DNA of 64,000 nucleotides. Origin: Taenia hydatigena. Taxonomy: Eukaryota; Platyhelminthes; Cestoda; Cyclophyllidea; Taeniidae. Under the pieces are notes generated by a model, which was not told the DNA's origin, searched no databases, and saw only the letters and a program-made list of their open reading frames with translations. The position numbers were made by a program, and so were the translations under genes. Of the stretch, positions 12,098-23,600 are shown piece after piece; position 1 is the first letter of the stretch; every line of letters starts with the position of its first letter. The stretch covers positions 12,156,623 to 12,220,622 of the forward strand of contig JADWOT020000001.1 of NCBI GenBank assembly GCA_036345935.2, given 5' to 3'.

Positions 12098-12113
12098 GGC
12101 CCTCAACGGGGTC
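12098..12113 (-). terminator. Variant histone 3' stem-loop (right H2B)
   Basis: Mirror copy of the element at 9573-9588 with the same two stem mismatches, 56 nt beyond the stop of the right H2B. Confidence 0.6.
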
Positions 12114-12168
12114 GTGGAGTAGAGTGCAATTAGTCGGCGGAACCAGCAGCACTCTACATCCAACTCAT

Positions 12169-12537
12169 CTACTTTGAGCTGGTGTACTTGGTCACAGCCT
12201 TGGTACCCTCCGACACCGCGTGCTTCGCCAACTCACCAGGCAGCAGCAGACGCACAGCAGTCTGAATCTCTCTGCTCGTGATTGTCGACTTCTTGTTGTA
12301 GCGCGCCAACCGGCTCGACTCAGCAGCGATTCGCTCAAAGACGTCGTTCATAAAGGAGTTCATGATGGACATCGCCTTCGACGAGATGCCCATGTTCTCA
12401 CGCACCTGGCGCAACACCTTGTAGATGTAGATGGCGAAGGTCTCCTTCCTCCGCCTCTTCTTTGCCTTGTCCGTCCTCGGCACCTTCGCCTTCAACGCCT
12501 TCCTTGCAGATTTGCCCGATACTACTTTAGGAGCCAT
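12169..12537 (-). CDS. H2B: Histone H2B (right copy)
   Basis: Second intronless H2B, 122 aa, with the same protein as the plus-strand copy at 9149-9517. It lies in the right arm of the 1,734-bp inverted repeat, so promoter and 3' end are also duplicated. It is in tandem orientation with the H2A gene at 10455-10841, which suggests this is the ancestral H2B of an H2A/H2B pair and the left copy is the added one; that order is inference. Upstream, on the plus strand, a secreted eggshell-like frame starts at 13124 and is divergently arranged, with about 590 bp between the two starts. Confidence 0.96.
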   Translation of the reverse strand: MAPKVVSGKSARKALKAKVPRTDKAKKRRRKETFAIYIYKVLRQVRENMGISSKAMSIMNSFMNDVFERIAAESSRLARYNKKSTITSREIQTAVRLLLPGELAKHAVSEGTKAVTKYTSSK

Positions 12538-12608
12538 GACAACTTCCTCCGCTCTTAATAGTCAGTGAAGCTCAGCAAAATTCACTTCGAGACTGCCATC
12601 ACCACATT

Positions 12609-12616
12609 TATTTATA
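12609..12616 (-). promoter_or_regulatory. TATA box of right H2B
   Basis: Mirror copy of the left H2B TATA element inside the inverted-repeat arm, with the inverted CCAAT at about 12676-12680. Confidence 0.75.
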
Positions 12617-13123
12617 GACAAATCTTCCATCACTATCACTGACAAAGTTTGAGTTGTCAATGGCTTACGTGTCAGCCAATAGCAATAAGGAAAATTGCAT
12701 CAGGCATCTTCTCGTTGGGCATTGACATAAAGTAGATGATGACAGCGAATCGCACCAGTTTTTTGTGTGCATAGATGGCGCCGTTGGATTAGCCAATCAA
12801 TGCCTAGGTTCAGTGCACTCAAACGCCAAAACATTTTTCTTATTTTACTCCCCTTACATTAAAAACTGTTAAGTCAACCTCATTTGTTAATTAGAATTTA
12901 AATGTAGGCAAAACTTGCTTTGAAGTGATCATTTTATTTTTTGAACTCATCGCCCTCCCCTTCAGCTGCATGACCGCAATCCTCTCATGTCTTGGCGGCG
13001 TCCATGTGGCGCTGGAATAATGGAAGTTGAAGGTCATTGCCAAATCGTGAAAGTCTAGACAGGATTGCTGAAAATTAACATTTGCTCCATCTGCCCATGC
13101 CAACCATCCGATTCTGCATTAGT

Positions 13124-13718
13124 ATGACCGTACTGGCCTTGATGTCAGTCGGTCTGCAAGCTGCATCGCTGGAGAAGGAGGACAAAACGAAGTCGGAAGT
13201 GCCTCTTGAGGAGGGCTAATCCAACGCCAACGCCGGATAGGTTGGAGGTGTTGTCGACCGTGGCAACAATGAGGATGATGATGCTCGACGTGATAAGTAT
13301 GGCGAAGGCAAATACGACGTAGACAACAACGGTGGATGCGATAGAGATGGCAGAATAGACGGTGATAAATATGACATGAATGATGAGGATGAGGGTAGAA
13401 TTTGGCGCTGGAATAGACGAAAAGTAGATCGCCAATGTATAGAGATGATGAAGATTCCAGAAACAACAGTGATGATAAGGACGATGTCGACGACGACAAT
13501 GGAGGAGAATGGGGACGGCTTGGAAAGTGGGAAGAGGAGTTCGTAGATATGGCGAAGATGAAGAATACAGCAATGACGACATTGAAGATGGTTATGGTAC
13601 ATCTTCCGCAAGACGAAACAGATTTGGAAGCGCCTCCTGGGGACATTGGTCCTCCTACGCTAACCGCTGGCTGAACATGCATGCGCATCAACAACAACAA
13701 CAAGTAATATGTCCATAA
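13124..13718 (+). pseudogene. Secreted Asp/Gly/Tyr-rich eggshell-like protein, broken
   Basis: The ATG at 13124 opens MTVLALMSVGLQAAS, a plausible signal peptide, followed by a Lys/Glu-rich stretch. Two stops follow (around 13217 and 13235) but lie inside a possible 42-nt GT-AG intron (about 13199-13240). Beyond it the same frame gives a low-complexity Asp/Gly/Tyr/Asn stretch with motifs such as RRDKYGEGKYDVDNNGG. The theme continues in a second frame (from about 13435, YRDDEDSRNNSDDKDD) and a third (from about 13540, RYGEDEEYSNDDIEDGYG), ending in a short poly-Gln run. At least two frameshifts break it. Composition resembles flatworm vitelline or eggshell proteins; that function is inference. 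It is divergent from the right H2B. Confidence 0.5.
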
Positions 13719-13744
13719 CACCCTTAGAGTAAAAATACCGCGTT

Positions 13745-14760
13745 AAGCAGAGGGATAATCTCACAAACTTGCCTTTCTCCTCCATCAATGCCGCAGCCGT
13801 CGGTTCTCTGATTGGTTGTAACCACTCAACTCTCAAATTTCTTAACCAACTGCGCATTCTACTGCCTCCCTTGCTTTACATGCTATTTCAGCTACTCCCC
13901 ACAAATTACTCAATTTCCAGCTTTTTACACCAGTCTGGTGTTTCGCTACGAATTTTTTTGACTAGATCACTTGTTTTCTGTTCATTTTACCAAACTTACT
14001 AGTTTTTCTCGTTGTGTTCAAAGCCTTGCCAAAAATTCGTGCCAGAAATATTTTAAGACTTTTAGCACTATATGCAACATGCAGTTCCGAATCGGGTATT
14101 ATTTGATCATGAATAACGCGGCCTCAGTCTCAAAGTGACAGAGCTGTGCCAATACCGTCCAGTTAACCCGTTCAGTCCCATACACTTTTCTCGCCAATGA
14201 TATTCAATACATTATTGCACTCTGCATCAAATATGCACTGTTTGAGCAGTTTCTGGTCTCATTTGGTGCTACAGCGCTTAAAACACCGATTCGTTATCAA
14301 CCATTCTCGCGTTCTACTTCTCTGTCCGCTGCCGCCATGCCCTACTGAGTCGCTTAACAATCTGCTTAGACTGCACTTTGTTGGGGAATTTGTCAAACGT
14401 GTATCATCCGAATTACCTTTGATGGCGCCATGAACACTTTCCTTATTTTCAAATATGTCGCAAATGACGTAAGTGGCTGCTTTATAAGTCCCGTATCGTA
14501 TGAGCAGCTTCTGGCCTCATTTGGTGCTACAGTGCCAAAAATGTCAATTTGGTATAGGCCGTTTGAACGCTCTTTTACTTCACCGTCAGCTGCCTCTGTG
14601 CCCTACTGGGCTGCATAATAACCTGTCTGGGGGAGAATGGTCCAGGTCCCACACTGTTATACATGCGTTAAAGTGGACGCACCATCTGTGAAAAAATCAC
14701 AGATTTACTAGGAGATCTACACGGCTTAAGAGGAGCCATGTTCCCTTTGCTAAGTTTGCC
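13745..14760 (-). repeat. Partial segmental repeat unit H with an internal tandem duplication
   Basis: Same orientation as A. The segment 14061-14160 matches A 3620-3720. The block beginning GAGCAGTTTCTGGTCTCATT occurs twice (about 14241-14390 and 14500-14650), a local tandem duplication of roughly 260 bp. No intact gene. Confidence 0.6.
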
Positions 14761-14999
14761 TCTTTTTGCCAATGTCCATCGCACTCACTACCAATAAAAT
14801 GTGACTTTTGTCTTTTTCCATGCCAGCAGCTTTGCAGATCGTACGATAGGGATAGTGCAAGGAGGTGTGCCGGTAAAGCCTAAAATTATTTTGTTTTATC
14901 TCTCCATCATCTTGAGTTGAGAACATCCTTGGAGCGGGTGCAATGACAAGCACTGGGAATGGTAATACAGACTGTTATTACACCAGTTGACTTGCCTAC

Positions 15000-16660
15000 A
15001 GTCTAAAAGCAAGTTTGGCTATTTAGAAGATTCGATGACCACCGCTCTGCGGCAAATAAGACGAATTATGACCACTTAAACGTGCATAAAACCGATCACA
15101 TCTCTCAATTAGAGTGAAAGCGAAAAGTAGACTTCGCAATGACCTGGCTTCAGGAGAGATGTCAACTCCAATGATGGCTACTAAAGTGGTTGTCCTCAAA
15201 CTACTAACCAGGATTAGCAAGCTCGCATTTGTGTTAGCCTTCGTATCTATGCTTCTTTTAAGTGCATTCATTGTTTGGTTTGAATTGATCTGCATCTCCT
15301 GACTTTCTTACAACTTCATTAGTTAATCTTCTGTAGGTGGTAGATGGTGGCTGTAGGGAACTTTGTGTGCAGCACTCTTAGCAACCCGTTGTTTAAGCAA
15401 CTCACCTCCGAGTGTGCAGCTGTTAGCCCCTACTCAAGACCATCTATCGTCGATGTCGCTATAAAGCCTAAGTGAAGATGGTCGAGGTATGGTAGAAAGG
15501 AGAGACGAAGGTAATCTACTTCAAGGCAGATGCTCGTGAAGAGTTAAATGGGAGAAAAGTACATTTTGATAATTTCTAGTAGATGTTTTACTCAAAAGAC
15601 CTTTTTGCCAAAAAGTACCAAGATCACGCTTGCAGAAGGCGCAGAAATTTTTCATCAGTCTTCATGGCATAAAATAAAACAACGTGTTGAGTTGCTGAGA
15701 GGATGATGTCAAAGCTATGAAAAGCTGTTTGTCTCTTAAACAGTTCTATGCGGTGGCGTGGAAACAAGGCGTGAGCATTTATGCGTGGCGCGATTTCGTC
15801 AGATGGAGTAGAGCATAGAGTCCTCCACCTAGTGAAATAGCGATGGGTCTAACTCCTCAAAGTGAGTAACAGATATTTTTCTTCCATAATTTGAAGGCAA
15901 TTAGGGTGTGTAGAACCAATTAGATCTGTTAAAACCAGGAAACTCAACGAAAAGTTGATGCTTCACCTGTCACTTATTCAGTGTTAGGAGATGGTCTCGT
16001 TTTATTTGCAAATAAAGACACAAGAGCTTTTGGTGGGTTGCATAAGAATTTGGAATGGACTTGATTTTGGCAAGAAAATGGCTACCATTTACGCCCCAAT
16101 ACTCAATTAATACAAGAAAATAGAAAGTGCGTAGATAAAATGTAGCATTTCCTCTTGAAAGATGCTGTGGCTGTGTAAGGAGTGTTGAATAGGCCTGCAG
16201 ATGTACACAGGAGAATAGGCTTTAAGCGTAGGGCAAGAGGCAGTCAAAGAAGAGAATAGCAAGGCAACATTTTTAGATCTCTCGAAAACAAAACTCCTGA
16301 ATTTTGCAACGCTTTAAAAGTAGGTAGCGCTTGATTCCCGTTTCTAATCCGGCAAAGAAAACTATTCAAAAATTGTGGCTTTTAGCTGGCCTCCTATCCA
16401 CATCCTCGGCCTTGGCATAACCAAAAACCAGAGCGACATTTCGTTAAAAGATCCTAAGTTTGTTAAATATGGTCAGATTATACGCTGCGATCACTTAATG
16501 AGTGGATTGATGGTCAAAATGGTGTGCTGATGTTTGTCAACACACTAGACTTTTGGAATGAATGCCAGTAGAGGCAATCCTAAGGTCAGAGGCGCAACTC
16601 ATTAGTGCAGTGGAAGTCGAGGACTGCAGTCAATGAGACTACTAGCTTATGACCACCGCA
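15000..16660. other. No gene recognised
   Basis: Contains a 62-codon plus-strand frame (15114-15302) with a hydrophobic C-terminal segment (LAFVLAFVSMLLLSAFIVWF) that overlaps a minus-strand frame. Otherwise nothing I can support. Confidence 0.4.
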
Positions 16661-17250
16661 TTGTGTCAGAGTGCAGTAGCAGGTAAGGTAAGACGGTATG
16701 TTTTAGCTTACCAATCACACGAGGCAAAGTTGTGGAACATGTCCATCAGGTAGTCATAATCTTCAACCCATCAACAGCACTCGAAATCCTCAAAAATTTT
16801 CTTGCATCAAAGTATGCAAAACCGGGTAAAGGTCAAGCGAATACCCGGATTAGCACATGAGATGTGGCTAACTCCCTGATCTGACGAGTGGTCTTATTGA
16901 GCACTTATTCCGACTTCAGGGCTTTATTTTTGGTAACAAATATAAAGGGTTCTGTTGACGCTGGCAGTTAAGGAAGTGTTCAAGTTCCCTTCAAACGATT
17001 CACTGTGCCGCACATGCTTTATTTTTGCCCGCATAACTAGTAATGATACGGAGCCCTACTATGCGGCACACAGTCCTATGATTCAGATTAGCGTGGGCAA
17101 ATTGTGGAACATCTGACTCGCGTCATGCAGAAGACATTAATAATATCCCCATTATCCAAGTTAACGTAAGGATGATTGAGTTCTTAGGCCAAATGGACAA
17201 ATCTATCCTGGAACCAGGATATTAGCGAGTGTGGTTAGCGCGCTCCAGTG
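16660..17250 (+). repeat. Partial segmental repeat unit G
   Basis: Diverged match to 22770-23310 (shared GCTTTATTTTTGCCC block and the ACAGTCCTATG stretch), that is, only the 3' part of a repeat unit, lying just left of unit B. Confidence 0.55.
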
Positions 17251-17293
17251 AGCTCTGCTAGGCATACTTTAGAGTGACTACTGAAGTCTCAGC

Positions 17294-17800
17294 GTGACAG
17301 CGCTGACAGCAAATGTGGCGATATCGAGATTGACATTGGTAAACTGCACACATCTATGCAAGCATCTTCAAAGTGTTGTCCGTCTGTGGTTCCAACGAAA
17401 ATGCCAATCTACCAACATAGGTGTGGTTCTACTGGCAACATTCATCGTGTTTGTAGGCAATATAACAGCCGGGGTACCAAGACCGAGTTCAACACTTCTT
17501 TTCGGTTGGTCTCTTTCAGAACTTGAACGCTGAATTTTTCCATTAAATGGTGCAGAAATTTTAGCACAGCCACAACCGTTGACTACTTTTTTGTCGCTGT
17601 CATCGTATGCAACGATCGCAACTGTCGGCATAATTGAAGCAGTCAAAATTGGTGCAGTATTTTGCACGGCAGTGCAAAGAAAGCGTTGCTTATATAAAGA
17701 GAGCAAGATCAAAAAGCTAAACATTCGAATTTACGCTTTTAATTCCTATAAATTTCAAATGGAAGAACGCTGCGTTTATTTAGTGCTTGGCTATGAATGA
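17294..17800 (+). other. Tetraspanin-like membrane-segment fragment (weak)
   Basis: Two open stretches carry hydrophobic segments: GVVLLATFIVFVGNITAGV (about 17420-17475) and, after a possible acceptor near 17552, YATIATVGIIEAVKIGAVFC then TAVQRKR (about 17604-17685). The second has a Glu in mid-membrane followed by Cys and basic residues, as in the last helix of tetraspanins. The space between them is too short for a normal large extracellular loop and no CCG motif is seen, so this could be a truncated relic or chance. Confidence 0.25.
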
Positions 17801-19257
17801 CGTTCGAAGAGATGAAGGAGAAGTCTTGCAGCAATTCGTCGCAAGTTCTCGAGTCCAGTGGTCCCTGCTAAAGAATCGATGCTTTTCCTTATCATTTGAA
17901 ATAAAATAGATGGGTTCGTGGCACAGGAGAGTGAAACGAGCAAAATGGAAGGTCAGCTAGCTATAATTTATCATGCCAAATATATTGAAAATCGGTAATA
18001 TTGTCTGCTTTTTATATTCCGTGATTGCAAGAGTTTGCTAATTGTCTACGTGCAATTCAGCGTTGTAATGCTATAATATGGATTAACAGGAATTGCTGTA
18101 AAGAGCCTTAGCGCTGCGTCTCTTATCGCGGTATATGATACCCCAACCTGCCTTCACCTTTGCGATTATGCAGTGAAAATGCAAACGGAATCCTATTATA
18201 GGAAATCTAAGAATGCAAGCGTCTTTGACCGGCAGCATTTAAATTGCAGGTTTTTGCATCCTCGCAAATCAGTGAACCAGAACTCTATCCAGCGACGTCC
18301 TCCACATATACTGTGAACCAATTTCACATAAGCTGGTTTCCATTTCCACAGTCTATCTTGAGTTATTTTACTTGAGAGCTTAAGGGTAATCCAGTCTCCT
18401 GCTAATCCACTAGCAGTCTGCTATAATAAGGCCCTCAGGGATTCGGCCTTAGCCCTTTTCCATCATTCGATCGAGAGCTCATCCCTTTGCCTTAAACCAT
18501 TGCGCGGTACAGACTCAATGGTTGCTCATGCCTACAAGGGAAGTAGTCATTACTCTGATGTTGATTCGACGGCCTCAAGTGTTCACATCAGGTGTCAGTG
18601 ACAGCTAGCGAGACATGGTAGCTCAAGCTGTTCTTGAGATAAATAACATTATAGTTGACAACTTATCATTACAAATCATTCGCATAACTTTTCGTTCTCC
18701 CTCACAATTTGTCCATAGTAGAAATATGAACCACATCTTTTAATTTGGTTAACCTACATAGGTGCTGCGTCAAATGTTGATTGAATAGTTGTCACAATTT
18801 CCGCGTTTATTTGGACCAATTGCTGTCAACACAACGCTGATTGTTGCATGATTTGGAGGCAAGCGAAGAGGAGGAGGTGGGCTCCAAGGCAGAAACTGAT
18901 TAAACAACAGCCCGTACTTCCTTTTCATAATTATATTAACCGAAGATGAGAAGCTTAAATGTGGAATACAATGAATGGGATTCCTACTAAACTGACTGCT
19001 AACGCTAAAATGAAGCTGTAGCCACAATGTCATTGAACTGTTAATAAACACTCTTGGAATGAAGCTTATTAAACGACCAATAGTTGCGTCTTCGAATCGA
19101 ATTGCTTCCTTTTAGTAGCCATTTGTCCAAATAATTGCTGCAATTTTCCCACTAATTTTTTTTATCGCATGAACGTCTTTAACACAGTTAATTTAGGCTG
19201 CCGTTGATTTGTGCGAACACACCTTATGGTGACTAGTCAATGCAGCTGGTACTTTCC

Positions 19258-19581
19258 TTAGCGGATAAGTATTGCGAGTGCACTCGCCAGCAGCATCATG
19301 CAGATCGGTCTGGCGCGCATTTGTATCACGTTTAACAAGAAATTTATGACAGCTACTTTAGTTTGTAGTGCATTAAGCTCCGAGCAGATATGAGAACGTA
19401 AAGACGAAGCGCATTGTTTCTTATAGGTGTGAATCGTATGGACAACAAGTGGAGTGGTGTTGGTGACATAATGAGCGATATGATCGTGAAAGTCAGTTTG
19501 CACTGCAAGTACTTCTACCAGTAAATAAAGCAAAAGAGTTACTAAACATATTACTGGATTGCACAGCCTTACTTCCATCAT
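19258..19581 (-). CDS. Small secreted, possibly GPI-anchored protein (repeat B)
   Basis: 107-aa frame with a strong N-terminal hydrophobic segment (VICLVTLLLYLLVEVLA, residues 10-26) typical of a signal peptide. The mature part (DFHDHIAHYVTNTTPLVVHT) has an NTT glycosylation site and two cysteines. A hydrophobic C-terminus (ICMMLLASALAILIR) could be a GPI-attachment signal. Homologous but broken copies lie in repeat A (about 5219-5490, plus) and repeat D (38076-38372, minus), so this is a small repeat-borne gene family and B is the only intact member here. No known family is recognised. Confidence 0.5.
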   Translation of the reverse strand: MMEVRLCNPVICLVTLLLYLLVEVLAVQTDFHDHIAHYVTNTTPLVVHTIHTYKKQCASSLRSHICSELNALQTKVAVINFLLNVIQMRARPICMMLLASALAILIR

Positions 19582-20387
19582 CGTTCAGCTCGTGATCAAC
19601 AAATGGAATTCATCTGTCCAACTCGTGCGACTTTTACCACCCACGGTCTGATTTAAGGCGCTAACCAGTCGTCACACCACTCGCGTCACAAATGACCTTC
19701 TTTAAGGTTCCTGACACAGTGCTCTCTGGTTAATTCAGTCAGATTCCTACGTAGTGGAACTACTAATAGTCTTTGAGTCCATTACGCAAGTAATTTGACC
19801 GAATGGGCTGAGTAAACTCTGAAAGGGTGGCAAACATTACCTCATCTCATGCGCCGTTGAATTTGAAATCAAATAGTTTCACGCTTGCTGGCCTCATCAG
19901 CAGCTCGAATGTTGATAAGTAAATACAGCTTTTCGACGAGAACGGGAAGCCAACTACTCGTGGTCAAACTATTGCTTATATTCTCTATTTCTCTTGTCTT
20001 TTCTAACTGCCTCAGATACCATCATTAACTGTAGCGTCACGTCGAAGCGAATTACATCGGTAGGTGCACTTAGATGCCATGAACAACGACAGTTTAAATT
20101 GATTACAAAACGGGACTAATCCTGATGTAATTTGCCATTATGGACTTATTAATCCTTCGAAACAATTCGGAATTTGTAAGTGCGTTCTAGAGAGAGGCAG
20201 GTGCTGCCTCTTCTGCTGCTTCCAATTTCGTAGATACAACCCTTTAATAAAAAATTGATTCCAAATGTAGTAGTAGCATTTTTTCAATTTTTTACAATGC
20301 GGATTTATCTGAATGAAATGCTGGCAATAAAGGACTACTTAACCAGTCTGTTATCAAAGCCACAGCAGAAAGGTGAATTGGACTGGC

Positions 20388-20660
20388 CTAACGGCAACAT
20401 TGCAGCTGATTAAATGAAAAACTTACAGCACTTAATGACAGTATTGCTGGTTGCCTCTCACACACTGTACTTCTTTCCCAACCCAGTAGCACCAACATTT
20501 CGACAGTAACGCTTGGTTTTATTTTGTTATCGGAAAATGTTTCGTATATACTTAGCACTGACGTATATTTTTCGTTTAGACCAGCTAGAACTCCTATTAA
20601 AGTTGACCACTTTCGTATACAGGTGGTGCGTCTACTGTGACATACATTGAACATCGTTAT
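20388..20660 (-). pseudogene. Diverged homologue of the 48587-48971 gene (repeat B)
   Basis: The minus strand matches the E copy at nucleotide level (CHSRRTTCIRKWSTLIGVLA against SKCTTCKQKVVELITALLGG), but the later part is in a shifted frame (VTVEMLVLLGWERSTVCE). Confidence 0.4.
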
Positions 20661-23600
20661 GCCTGAACCCTTCTTCCCTAAGCAGGTTGTCAAACGACTC
20701 AGTAAGGCGTGGAGACAGCGGACGGTGAAGTAAAAGAACGTAAGAGGAGAGCATAACGAATTGACGTTCTAGTCACTGTAGCGCAAAATGAGACAAGAAT
20801 CTGGTCATACTATACGAGCTTATTTGAGAATCACTCACGCCATTAGTGACAGATTTGAGAATTGAGAAGGGGCTTACATCACCATCAACGCAAATTCAGA
20901 CAGTGCATGTTTGATCAATTTATTAATAAAGTGCAGTACCGTATTTAATATTAACGGTGAGAGAAGGATGTGGAACTGGACACGTTAACTGATGGGTTAT
21001 GTCACACCTCTGTCATTTTAGGACTAAAGACGCATTGTCCATCATCGAATAATACCTAATTTGGAACGGAAACTTGCATGCAGTGCCAAAGCTTTTCAAA
21101 TATTTCCGACACAAAAATAAAATGATTTTTTGGGTAAATCAAAGAAAATTAATGAATTTAGTAGGATGAATAGAAAAAGAATAAGTTAAGCATAAAATTT
21201 TTGGGGTAACACCAGACAAGTGGTAAAAAGCTGAAGTTTTTAGCGATTTTAGGGCAGTGGCTAAGACAGTAAAAAGAAAGGGGAATCAATATAATATGCA
21301 GATGGTAAAAGAAGTTAAAAGCTAAGTGGACATTAGTATGAATGAGGTAGCGTCAGCGACAGCCTTGCGTAGATGCCCATAGACTTGGGGCCCCACTGAG
21401 TTTGTGCTACGCCAGTCTGGGATAGCACACAGGAAGGTACTGGAAGTGGAACGCCTGGGACTGCAGACTCGCCTTGATGCAATTTAATCATCAGCATATC
21501 ACTTTGGTCCTTCCTACTGCTCTTTATTCTTCTACACTCCTCTCCGCATATCTGCGCTGGTCCGCGCAGTCAAGTCCTATCCCATTATATTACATCTCTT
21601 CACGCTTTACTTAATTGCAGATTATTTTGCACATATACTTCTGTGTTAAATAAGTAGAAGTTAAAGGGGGAGGTAGTGGCGTCGGTGATGGAAGTGAGTG
21701 CCCTGTTCATGCTACAACCAGTGGCCTCATCAGAAGGCAGTTGAGTGCAAGCTCAAATGCATCGTCAATCACACGAAACGTTACCAAGTGAGTAGCAAAA
21801 TCTGTACACTTCAATGTATGCAAATAATAAACGTCTTAAATACATGCCAATTTAGCATTTAATGTGCCTCTCCTCACCCCAATTTCCTTCACATTACTTT
21901 CTAATTTTATTCATCCATTTAATTGGCGGTTCAACTACTTGGATATGGGTCTTCAAAACGTTTCCATATTCTTTTAAGCTGATTTTTGCCTGCAAATTTA
22001 TGGCCAAAGTTGGTTTTGGTACCGACATTCTGCAATGTGCGTTTGGAGATCCGAAGCCATACTACAGACGAACTTTCGCATCCCAGTGGATATCCATCAT
22101 AGCGCGTTTGCAGGTGACACTACTTTAGCTATTATAGTGCTTTCGCCAGACATAACATCACAAAGCGGCTAGACAATCGGTCATTTTATTTAAAACTCTT
22201 GAGAATTTCGTCCACCGTTACATTAATTGCAAGACCGTGCCCAACTGACGATTGGGTTTACTCAGTCACTTCTCAATTGGATTCCATTTGCGTCTCCTTT
22301 TCCATGTCTTCGTAGCTGCTTCACACAATCTTCCTTCGATTTATCCACAGCTTCATTGCTTCTTTCAATCGCTTTCGCATCCATTCATCCACCCTAGTAC
22401 TCGTGCATGCCTACAAATCCAACCGCATGGTATTTTAGTTAATGTCTCACAACTTCCTCTTACTCCTACTTCTTCTCATACCTTGAAGCTTTGCCTCTTC
22501 ATTTTACCTCCATGCTTTGCTTTGAATTGCTTGTTACAGTTGCCCATGTACCGCAAATGCAATCACCGAGGCCGCATTTTGCACTACACCGTCAAGCCCA
22601 CCCTGACCTCAATATCCACTACTGCCTCCAACGTAACTGCCCTTTTTTCAGCATTACCTATTTCGAAACACCAATCTACATGCCAATCTAGATAATAGTT
22701 TTGATTGCACACAAATGAAAAGAAAAGCCACGTGGTAGCATCATTGAAGCACCTAAAATGGCCTTAATTAGTGAGTTAAGATGGTGTGTTTAGATTGCCC
22801 ACCACACGAAGCAAAGCCGTGGAAGACAACCAAGGGGAGTCCCAATCTCCGACGTGTCAAAAGCACCTAAACTTTTAACATATCTTTTTGTGACGAAAAA
22901 TGCATAGAGCTGTATAAATGCTAAGTGAATACTAGAAATAACACAAGCTCTGTGATTAACACTCCACTTTTCGCGATTCCTGAGAACTCATTTGCGGCAG
23001 TAATTATTGTAGGTCTTTATGATGCTGACGGTCAAGGAGAACTTTAATTTGGCCTCGAAGGGTTCATTGTTGTGTATTTGCTTTATTTTTGCCCACACAA
23101 CTAGTAGTTACGTGAATTTTTACTATATGTCCCACAGTCCTATGCCCCAGATGCTCACAGCCAAATTGTAGAGCACCTGCCCTACGTCATTTGGAAGACA
23201 TAATATCTTCAATAGTCATTTAGGGCAAAGATAAATAGGTCCTCAAGCCGAGTAGACAAAGCTTTGTGATAACCGTTCCGGCAGGGACGAGTACAGTGGC
23301 GAATGAGATACTCAAGTGTGGCCACTTAAACCTAAACGTGCTCCTCACTTCAATTGGCGGAACAAGGGAATAAAATAACTTCCTGTGGAATTTAGGACAG
23401 CACATCAATTAACTGCACATACCTATTTTAGCACCGCAATTTTTTTCTAGATTCTCTTTTGTGAGATATTAGCAAAGAAAATGTTGTGTGAGGTAGGGTA
23501 AGGCGAAGGAAGGGAAGTAGAGAATAGCTCTGCGATTGTCTACACTGACTAACGAATGCGAAACGGCTGAGATTCTGCCTTCTCCTGTCGATGAGTGACT

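Larger units (their letters stand above)
11661..13394 (-). repeat. Right arm of histone inverted repeat
   Basis: Partner of 8292-10025. The 1,635-bp spacer between the arms holds the single H2A gene. Beyond 13394 the eggshell-like frame continues, whereas beyond the left arm it is lost, so the right side looks like the source copy. Confidence 0.93.

Noticed and set aside
13119..13721. 200-codon minus-strand frame with Ser/His/Leu-rich runs opposite the eggshell-like gene
   Set aside because: Its low-complexity, membrane-like look is the complement of GAT/GAC-rich coding DNA on the plus strand, and the plus strand has the signal peptide.
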